This document shows positions 8,334-14,560 of a stretch of DNA of 18,004 nucleotides, in pieces (the stretch's first letter is position 1; each line of letters opens with the position of its first letter). The translations under genes were made by a program, and so were the position numbers. The notes below the pieces were generated by a model that worked only from the letters and a program-made list of their open reading frames with translations, did no database searches and was not told the origin of the DNA. Source of the stretch: an uncultured Veillonella sp. (GTDB lineage Bacteria; Bacillota; Negativicutes; Veillonellales; Veillonellaceae); NCBI RefSeq assembly GCF_905209685.1, contig NZ_CAJLUB010000024.1:1-18004 (forward strand), given 5' to 3'.

Positions 8334-9713
8334 ATGAATCACGCAAAGAAACTACAATTATTAGCAGTACTCGGAGTTTTAACCATATCTTCTGCTAGCT
8401 TGGTACAAGCAGCAGATATTCCTGTTGTTTCCTCTGGTGGTGCCACTTATAACATTGGTCTACAAGGCTGGTCATCTTTCACCAACTCAGACAATGTACA
8501 TCTCGGTGGTCAAACTGGGGCAGCTAACAGCGATCCATATTCCCATGCAGGGGATCCAAATGCAAAGGGTAATAATATTGCCATCGGTCGTCTTGCCTTA
8601 AATGGTTCTCAAGGTGGCGGCAATGTAGCATTAGGTGCTAAGAGCTTTGTAGGTGGTAAAGGTGACTATAACTTTTTAGGTAACTTTGCAGCAGGTTATA
8701 ACTCAACTATTTCGGATACAATTGCGGTAGGTTATTTTGCAGGAGCTGGCTCTGAAGGTAATAAAAACGTATGGCTCGGTGCATCTCAAGCTGGCGGTAG
8801 TAAGGGGAATAATACTGTATTAATCGGTTCTAACTCTACTGTAAATGGTGATTTTAACTATGGTATGGGCCATGGCGTTATCTTTAAAGGTGATAAGAAC
8901 TCCGCTATTGGCGCATATAACAAGATTGAAGGTAACCAATCTGGCGCCTTTGGTGTTGGTACATATGATGTAGACACTGTTAAGGGTGATAATTCCTACA
9001 GCGTTGGCAACAAGAACCAAGTGAGTGCTAATAATACATTCGTAGTTGGTAATAATGTAAAAACATCGCTAGATAATGCCGTTGTATTAGGTAATAATTC
9101 TACTGCTGAAAGTAGTGATGTAGTGAGTACTCCAAGTTATACCTTCATTAATGGTAAAACTGAAAGCTTTGCTGGTACAGCACCAGTATCTACGGTATCC
9201 GTTGGTGCAGCCGGTCAAGAACGCACTATCACTCATGTAGCAGCAGGTCGTATTACTGCGGACTCTACAGATGCAGTTAACGGCTCCCAATTATATGGTA
9301 CAAACCAACAAATTGATGTATTGCACCGCGATGTGCGTCGCGTGGAAAAAGAATCCAACCGCGGTGATGCTCGTGCTGCAGCACTAGCTGCATTACATCC
9401 ACTACAATTTGATCCAGACCACAAGGTTCAAGTTATGGGTGGCTATGGTCACTATAAAGGCGAAAATGCATTGGCTCTTGGCGTAGGTTACTATCCAAAA
9501 GAAAACCTACTTCTCACTGCAGGTACAACTGTAAGTGGTGATTTGATGGCCAATGTAGGCGTGTCCTATAAATTCGGTGAGAATAAGACATTAGCTAAGA
9601 TTTCCCCTGCATCCTATAACGCATTAGAACAACGCGTAGATACACTAGAAGCACAAAATAAAAAACTACAAGAAACAGTAGATATGCTTGTGCAAAAACT
9701 TAATGAAAAATAG
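8334..9713 (+). CDS. Compact trimeric autotransporter adhesin (YadA-like)
   Basis: A full 459-residue TAA. Start ATG 8334 is preferred because GGGAGG (8319-8324) sits nine bases upstream; ATG 8328 would leave three. The signal peptide is standard (about 26 residues, ending LVQA|AD) with no extended N-region. Residues ~45-285 form a YadA-type head of AIG/ALG-style beta-roll turns (NIAIGRLAL, NVALGAKS, TIAVGYFAG, TVLIGSNS). A neck (TADSTDAVNGSQL, ~310-322) leads to a short stalk and the membrane anchor (~347-414, ending NVGVSYKF). A 45-residue tail then continues past the barrel with heptads (LEQRVDTLEAQNKKLQETV), presumably a periplasmic coiled coil. It should trimerise in the outer membrane and act as a short adhesin. 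It has its own promoter and terminator, so it is a single-gene unit. Family call firm; ligand unknown. Confidence 0.95.
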   Translation: MNHAKKLQLLAVLGVLTISSASLVQAADIPVVSSGGATYNIGLQGWSSFTNSDNVHLGGQTGAANSDPYSHAGDPNAKGNNIAIGRLALNGSQGGGNVALGAKSFVGGKGDYNFLGNFAAGYNSTISDTIAVGYFAGAGSEGNKNVWLGASQAGGSKGNNTVLIGSNSTVNGDFNYGMGHGVIFKGDKNSAIGAYNKIEGNQSGAFGVGTYDVDTVKGDNSYSVGNKNQVSANNTFVVGNNVKTSLDNAVVLGNNSTAESSDVVSTPSYTFINGKTESFAGTAPVSTVSVGAAGQERTITHVAAGRITADSTDAVNGSQLYGTNQQIDVLHRDVRRVEKESNRGDARAAALAALHPLQFDPDHKVQVMGGYGHYKGENALALGVGYYPKENLLLTAGTTVSGDLMANVGVSYKFGENKTLAKISPASYNALEQRVDTLEAQNKKLQETVDMLVQKLNEK

Positions 9714-9728
9714 GGTTTCAAGAATATG

Positions 9729-9762
9729 AAAGAGGTAATAACATTGTTATTACCTCTTTTTT
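9729..9762 (+). terminator. Rho-independent terminator after the compact TAA
   Basis: A perfect 14-bp stem (AAAGAGGTAATAAC / GTTATTACCTCTTT) with a 3-nt loop ATT ends in six T. It shares the GAAAGAGGTAA...CCTCTTT outer stem with the terminator at 7877-7916. Confidence 0.93.
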
Positions 9763-9808
9763 ATATACATATAATAGTAAAATAATACGTTTCTAGTGAC
9801 TACGTATC

Positions 9809-9838
9809 TTGACATACATATACATTATTCGATACACT
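9809..9838 (+). promoter_or_regulatory. Putative promoter of the inverse-autotransporter gene
   Basis: A perfect -35 TTGACA (9809-9814) is followed after 18 bp by TACACT (9833-9838). The -10 is weak (four of six). The leader then carries CATGAATTTTAAA near 9861, closely like GTGAATTTTAAA near 11570 upstream of the SLH-tailed TAA. Confidence 0.5.
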
Positions 9839-9884
9839 TATACATATTTCATTTGTTGTTCATGAATTTTAAATGTAGAGAGTA

Positions 9885-10997
9885 ATGAAACGTATTGTGT
9901 GTATCGCCTTGAGCGCTCTATTGTGTTGTGTGGGTACAGCTGAGGCAGAAAAACAACAATTACATACAGATAAGGGCGTAGTGTCTACCAAAACAGATAG
10001 TTCTATAAAGGCAGCGGCTCATATAGATGATACTACTCAAGTAAATACTGATGGTAAGGTAAACTCCGATGAGAAAACAGCGCGTATGAAGGCTGCATCT
10101 GAAGGCTTTCACATCACGCCTACTGCTACGCCAGACCATGTGATTGGCCAAGGTGGTCCGCTCGTCATGGATCGCCAAGATACTAAGACCGTACAGTATA
10201 GCAATGTGGATGCCGTGAACCGCGCCATTAATGCCGTGGCCATGTCTAATGTATCCAATGCTATGTACGGTGCTAAAGGTAAACCATGGATGCGACGCAC
10301 TACACTGAGCTTTCAGTTCCAAGAAGGTTGGAAGCCGCTCTATTCGGTGGAGACTGTTCAACCTTTAGGTCATTACGATAATTCATCTCGCGATGTGTGG
10401 TTTACGCAGCAGCGTATTTCTCGTGCGTCAGACACAGGGACAACCCTCAACGTAGGCGTTGGGTATCGTCGTATCTCCAAGGACGACCATCGCCTTTATG
10501 GGGCACATTTATTCTATGACCATCGCTTCTTGAATCGCCATGATCGACTCAGTGCAGGTCTTGAATATATGTCTGGTGAAAGCGAGTTCCGATTTAACTG
10601 GTACGGTTCTGCTTCCGATGAGCGCGTTCTAGATGCTAACCTTCATACCTTAGAACGGGTAGCTAATGGTTATACCTTAGAGTACGGTAAGACTTTTAAA
10701 AATGCTCGTTGGGCTAGAGTCTATGTAGAAGGTTATCATTGGAACCAAGAACGACAAGCCGATAAGAATGGTTTGCGCATCGGTTCGGAGATGCAACTGA
10801 CACCGCGCGTATCTGTAGATATGGGGTATAACAAACCGGAACACAACTCTGGCGGTGCATATGGCAAGATTACCTTCCGCTTAGCGGGGGCGCCAATGGC
10901 TTGGTATGGTGGCAAGCACCGTTTAGAAGAATCTGCAACGGTTCGTGATAAAATGCTCAACCTTATAAGACGTACAAATACAGTTTTTGTTGAGTAA
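9885..10997 (+). CDS. Inverse-autotransporter (intimin/invasin-type) beta-barrel protein without passenger
   Basis: A 370-residue outer-membrane protein. A signal peptide (~22 residues, ending AEA|EK) precedes ~110 hydrophilic residues of low complexity. A beta-barrel follows at ~138-335 with hallmarks of the intimin/invasin inverse-autotransporter domain: TTLNVGVGYRR (186-196), LYGAHLFYDHRF (204-215), RLSAGLEYMSGESEFRFNWY (221-240), then an NGYTLEYG strand. In that family the barrel is followed by tandem Ig-like passenger domains. Here the protein ends ~35 residues later (LIRRTNTVFVE), so no passenger exists. The ATG at 9885 has only a weak AGAG site upstream. Own promoter and a downstream hairpin at 11156 suggest a single-gene unit. 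It could be a porin-like or export barrel, a receptor, or a remnant that lost its passenger; the intact frame and tidy ends argue against simple decay. The barrel call rests on motif recognition only. Confidence 0.8.
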   Translation: MKRIVCIALSALLCCVGTAEAEKQQLHTDKGVVSTKTDSSIKAAAHIDDTTQVNTDGKVNSDEKTARMKAASEGFHITPTATPDHVIGQGGPLVMDRQDTKTVQYSNVDAVNRAINAVAMSNVSNAMYGAKGKPWMRRTTLSFQFQEGWKPLYSVETVQPLGHYDNSSRDVWFTQQRISRASDTGTTLNVGVGYRRISKDDHRLYGAHLFYDHRFLNRHDRLSAGLEYMSGESEFRFNWYGSASDERVLDANLHTLERVANGYTLEYGKTFKNARWARVYVEGYHWNQERQADKNGLRIGSEMQLTPRVSVDMGYNKPEHNSGGAYGKITFRLAGAPMAWYGGKHRLEESATVRDKMLNLIRRTNTVFVE

Positions 10998-11105
10998 TAA
11001 TTTTGATAACTGAATACACAAATTGAATAGTAATGCTATCTTCTTCATTCATATAATTTTAATGAAAATTAAATGAAAAATTACCTACTATTGTTACTAT
11101 ATAAG

Positions 11106-11114
11106 TGATATACT
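11106..11114 (+). promoter_or_regulatory. Possible extended -10 promoter element
   Basis: TGATATACT is an extended -10 pattern (TGn plus TATACT) in the 10998-11630 gap with no good -35. A start near 11121 would give a transcript of only about 65-70 nt ending at the hairpin at 11156-11186. No convincing ORF lies in it. Confidence 0.3.
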
Positions 11115-11155
11115 CTAGGTAAGGGAATTTAGTGTTAATATCAATTGTTCTTTAT

Positions 11156-11190
11156 AGATAATGGCTTTTATAAAAAGCCATTATCTTATT
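11156..11190 (+). terminator. Hairpin, probable terminator downstream of the inverse-autotransporter gene
   Basis: A perfect 14-bp stem (AGATAATGGCTTTT / AAAAGCCATTATCT) with a 3-nt loop ATA, followed by TATTATATAG. It lies about 160 bp after the stop at 10997. The T tail is weak, so termination may be partial. Confidence 0.65.
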
Positions 11191-11217
11191 ATATAGACAT
11201 ATATACTACTATAATGA

Positions 11218-11283
11218 GTAGCTTATATATTATTATGTAACTTATATTTAATACGTTATGTAGCTTATATGTTAATGTATTAT
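11218..11283 (+). repeat. Three imperfect AT-rich tandem repeats
   Basis: Units of 19, 23 and 24 bp start at 11218, 11237 and 11260. Each begins GTAGCTTATAT or GTAACTTATAT and ends TAT. They lie between the terminator hairpin and the GC-containing structured segment, and could be a protein-binding array or slippage product. Confidence 0.6.
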
Positions 11284-11303
11284 ATAGTTATTATCTTATT
11301 TTT

Positions 11304-11484
11304 GATGCCGCGTGATCGCCCGTTCATCTTAGTTACTCTCCAACGATTCAATAATCTTTGTGTTGTGTTTACTTCAAAATCTCTCTCTTAATAACAAACT
11401 TAAATCATGCGGCAACGGTAAGAGGTTCGCCTTCCTCTTACCCAAAAAGGATAGTTAATCCTCATCGATTAACTATCCTTTTTT
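11304..11484 (+). ncRNA. Possible structured RNA in the 10998-11630 gap
   Basis: A segment far less AT-rich than its surroundings shows an 11-bp long-range helix (TGCCGCGTGAT 11306-11316 with ATCATGCGGCA 11404-11414, one G-T wobble) closing an 87-nt interior. Next come a 9-bp hairpin (GGTAAGAGG / CCTCTTACC, 11417-11442) and the terminator at 11444-11484. No ORF of note lies inside, and I cannot assign a known RNA family. The order helix, hairpin, terminator suggests a small RNA. No clear -35/-10 pair was found upstream, so it could also be a decayed element. Confidence 0.35.
11444..11484 (+). terminator. Rho-independent terminator upstream of the SLH-tailed TAA
   Basis: A perfect 16-bp stem (AAAAAGGATAGTTAAT / ATTAACTATCCTTTTT) with an 8-nt loop CCTCATCG, flanked by A and T runs on both sides, so it may work in both directions. 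It shields the promoter at 11515 from upstream transcription and marks the end of some transcript in the gap. Confidence 0.9.
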
Positions 11485-11514
11485 ATATTCTCTTAATAGA
11501 TATATAAATTACTG

Positions 11515-11542
11515 TTTACAAAATACGTATACGTGCTACAAT
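11515..11542 (+). promoter_or_regulatory. Promoter of the SLH-tailed TAA
   Basis: -35 TTTACA (11515-11520), a 16-bp spacer and -10 TACAAT (11537-11542) preceded by TGC, an extended -10. The start is predicted near 11549, giving a leader of about 80 nt. Confidence 0.7.
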
Positions 11543-11630
11543 GTTCATATAAGACTCATGAATAAAGCGTGAATTTTAAAGTAAAGAGAGCATGATAGGT
11601 TTTGTAGTTTGTAAATGGAGGTTCTAAATT

Positions 11631-14405
11631 ATGAACAAACGGAAACGTTTATTAACCTTGTTAATTAACGGTGTGTTGTTATCTAGTCTATGTATGGTAG
11701 CTAATGCTGCAGATAATGTAGCTGGCGCAGGTAGTGGCGTAGCTATTGGCACAGGGTCTAATGCTCAAAGAGATGGAGTAGTTGCTATCGGTAAAGGTGC
11801 ACATACCAATTATGCTGGCGGATCTGGCTATGCTAATGTTGGTGGTGATGTAGTTATCGGTGAAAATGCAACAACCCATAGCTACTATGACCAATCTGGC
11901 TCAGTAGCTATCGGTAAAAATGCATATGTAGAAAATACAATTGGTCAACAAGACAAATTATTTGCGTTTGATCAAACTACTTTTAATCGTTGGGGTTTGG
12001 GAAGCCTTCCACAAAAACCAGATAAAGTTGTTACGGGTGTAGCAATAGGGGATAATACGTATGTTCGTAGTGGTGGTACCATGATTGGATCTCATAACTA
12101 TCGTGGTAAAATTGGTGATATTACTGTCAACACCGATACTTACACAGAAAAACGTAAAGCTGGATTAGGTGTATATTCAACAACAATTGGTACAAATAGT
12201 TTTACCAATGGCACTGTTGCAACTACTACAGGTGCTTTAAATGTTATTTCCAGTAATTATGATGGCAATAATACTGCTAATGCAACTAAAAATTTTGGGG
12301 CCACTATTAATGGCTCTTTAAACTCTATTGAGTCTGCTACAGCTGCTAATAACTATTCTGGGTTAGGTAATGCTGTTTTTGGTACTGCTAATAGGACTTA
12401 TAACTCTAATGGTTCTTTGATTTTTGGCGCAGGTAATGAAATTACTAACTCTGTTACTAATATAAATAATGCGGGCGCAATAACACCAAGTCCTTTTGGA
12501 GGATCTTCTTCGGTAACTGAAATGGCAGAAGATGTACGCAATTTGGTAAAAGATAACAAATCCGGTGGTTCTACAATGGCTATCGGTGGTGGCAACAAGG
12601 CTGATTATACGCAATTAACATCAATAACAGGTGTTAATAATACTGTAACAGGTACTGCTGGTAATGTTGCAAAATTGAATTCCGTAACTGGGTACAATAA
12701 TACAATTACTAATGCGTCTAATAATATTGTGATGGGTAACGACCATATTGTAACTGCTGATAACACAATTGCTATCGGTGGTCTTTCTTCCAGCGAAACT
12801 CGCTCTGTAGCCAATACAACAACAATCGGTTATGATGCAAAAGCTTCTGTTGAAGGTGGTGTAGCCCTTGGTTATAAATCCAACGCAACCGTAGATAAAG
12901 GTGCAGCTGGTTATGATATTAGCACCAAAGCAGCATCTACTGATACAAGTTCCACATGGAAAGCGACAGCATCTGCTGTATCCGTTGGCGACGTAGCTAA
13001 TGATGTAACACGTCAAATTACATCTGTTGCAGCTGGTACAAATGATACTGATGCGGTTAACGTAGCACAACTTAAAAAGGTAGAAACTAAAATCTCTACT
13101 GTTGAGGCAGATGCTAAAAAACATACTACTGTAGTAGCAGGCGATAATACAACTGTTACATCTGGCACAAATGCTAATGGCGGTGCGGAATACAAAGTAT
13201 CTGTAAATAAAGACTTAGTAGAAATGAGCTCTGCTAACTTCGGCAAAGCAACTGACGACGTTCGTGCTCGTATCGATAAAGACAGTGCTCGCTTCTTTAA
13301 CGGTAGCGAAAATATCGGTGTTACACCTAAAGGTATCCAAATCGAAAACACAGATACATTAGAACAAGCGAACTTCACTAAATACGGTATGTATGCAAGT
13401 GAAGGTAGTAAAACTGTTTACTACACTACAAATGGTATCAGCGCAGGCGACCAAATTATTAATAATGTGAAAGCTGGTGTAGCAGATACTGATGCGGTTA
13501 ACGTATCTCAACTTAAACGCGTACAAGATCAAATCGCAGCATCCACTCAAGTTACAACTGTAACAGCTGGTGACCACATTAAGGTAACACCAACTGTAAA
13601 TGGTAATACTCACGACTATAAAGTATCTCTTGCTGATGATATTGCTGGCCAAATTACAAATAACACAACAAATATCAACAAAAACACAAATGATATCAAA
13701 AATATCAAAGGTGATTTATCTAAAATCGATAAACGTGTTGATAAATCTGTAGCAGGTGCAGCAGCGTTGGCAGCATTGCATCCTCTTGATTTCGATCCAG
13801 ATGCTAAATGGGACTTTGCTGCAGGCTATGGCCATTACCGCAGTGGTGATGCAGCAGCTATCGGCGCTTTCTACCGTCCTAACGAAGACGTACAACTTAG
13901 CGTAGGTTCTACTGTTGGCAGTGATGAAACAGTATTTAATGCTGGTTTATCTGTGAAAGTAGGGGCTCATAGCGGTGTATCTCGCTCTCGTGTAGCGATT
14001 GGTAAAGAAGTATTAGCTCTTAAGAAAACAGTAGCTGAACAAAATGCTCAAATTCAAAAATTGACTACATTGTTGAATGGTGTTGCTGGTACTAAGATGA
14101 AAGCCGATCACACAACATTGTTCCCAGATATCCCTACAAACCATTGGGCATATGAAGCTGTAAGCGATTTATCTCGTCGTGGTCTTGTAGAAGGTTATCC
14201 AGATGGCACATTCGGTGGTGACCGCATGTTAACACGTTATGAATTTGCTCAAATCGTATACCGTGCAATTCAAGATGGCGTAACAGTTAATGATCGCCTT
14301 GTAACAGAATTCAGCCCTGAAATGGCTTTGTTCCGTGTTGACACTGTAGCTAAAAATGCTAAAGGTGAACCAACAATCGAACGCGTTCGCGTTAATAAAA
14401 AATAA
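11631..14405 (+). CDS. Trimeric autotransporter adhesin with C-terminal SLH domain
   Basis: A complete 924-residue TAA. ATG 11631 lies nine bases after GGAGG (11617-11621). A standard signal peptide (26 residues, ending VANA|AD) precedes a head of YadA/Hep-Hag turns (VAIGTGSNA, VAIGKGAH, SVAIGKNAY, VALGYKSNA) over ~30-435. Two necks (TDAVNVAQLKKV ~474, TDAVNVSQLKRV ~620) and a coiled-coil stalk lead to the YadA anchor (~706-777, starting AGAAALAALHPLDFDP). The protein then continues for 147 residues: a coiled coil (LALKKTVAEQNAQIQKLTTLL) and one SLH domain at ~831-878 with FPDIPTNHWAYEAV, YPDGTFGGDRMLTRYEFAQI. SLH domains bind pyruvylated or polyamine-decorated cell-wall polymers; in Negativicutes OmpM they bind peptidoglycan. 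Three SLH copies per trimer could therefore lock the adhesin to the cell wall from the periplasmic side. It is transcribed alone. SLH and anchor calls are firm; tethering is inferred. Confidence 0.96.
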   Translation: MNKRKRLLTLLINGVLLSSLCMVANAADNVAGAGSGVAIGTGSNAQRDGVVAIGKGAHTNYAGGSGYANVGGDVVIGENATTHSYYDQSGSVAIGKNAYVENTIGQQDKLFAFDQTTFNRWGLGSLPQKPDKVVTGVAIGDNTYVRSGGTMIGSHNYRGKIGDITVNTDTYTEKRKAGLGVYSTTIGTNSFTNGTVATTTGALNVISSNYDGNNTANATKNFGATINGSLNSIESATAANNYSGLGNAVFGTANRTYNSNGSLIFGAGNEITNSVTNINNAGAITPSPFGGSSSVTEMAEDVRNLVKDNKSGGSTMAIGGGNKADYTQLTSITGVNNTVTGTAGNVAKLNSVTGYNNTITNASNNIVMGNDHIVTADNTIAIGGLSSSETRSVANTTTIGYDAKASVEGGVALGYKSNATVDKGAAGYDISTKAASTDTSSTWKATASAVSVGDVANDVTRQITSVAAGTNDTDAVNVAQLKKVETKISTVEADAKKHTTVVAGDNTTVTSGTNANGGAEYKVSVNKDLVEMSSANFGKATDDVRARIDKDSARFFNGSENIGVTPKGIQIENTDTLEQANFTKYGMYASEGSKTVYYTTNGISAGDQIINNVKAGVADTDAVNVSQLKRVQDQIAASTQVTTVTAGDHIKVTPTVNGNTHDYKVSLADDIAGQITNNTTNINKNTNDIKNIKGDLSKIDKRVDKSVAGAAALAALHPLDFDPDAKWDFAAGYGHYRSGDAAAIGAFYRPNEDVQLSVGSTVGSDETVFNAGLSVKVGAHSGVSRSRVAIGKEVLALKKTVAEQNAQIQKLTTLLNGVAGTKMKADHTTLFPDIPTNHWAYEAVSDLSRRGLVEGYPDGTFGGDRMLTRYEFAQIVYRAIQDGVTVNDRLVTEFSPEMALFRVDTVAKNAKGEPTIERVRVNKK

Positions 14406-14446
14406 GGATACTATTAGTTGATAGTGTTCACACAACTTAATAAGTA

Positions 14447-14490
14447 ACTACTATGCATGCCTCAACTCCACCCCGAGGGCGCATAGTAGT
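14447..14490 (+). other. Long-loop hairpin between TAA stop and terminator
   Basis: A 10-bp perfect stem (ACTACTATGC / GCATAGTAGT) encloses a 24-nt loop that can form an inner CCTC/GAGG pairing and exposes a C-rich CTCCACCCC tract. It precedes the terminator by six bases and could stabilise the 3' end of the TAA mRNA; role inferred. Confidence 0.5.
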
Positions 14491-14496
14491 GAATCA

Positions 14497-14533
14497 AAAA
14501 AGGAGTAACTGATATGATCAGTTACTCCTTTTT
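14497..14533. terminator. Bidirectional terminator between convergent genes
   Basis: A perfect 17-bp stem (AAAAAGGAGTAACTGAT / ATCAGTTACTCCTTTTT) with a 3-nt loop, A-run on the left and T-run on the right. It serves the SLH-tailed TAA on the plus strand and the methyltransferase, ending at 14561, on the minus strand. Confidence 0.92.
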
Positions 14534-14560
14534 GTTGTTATATAAGGCTCACTATTCTTT

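Noticed and set aside
11133..11162. Very short GTG-started frame (nine codons) after AAGGGA
   Set aside because: It overlaps the terminator hairpin at 11156 and has no other support.
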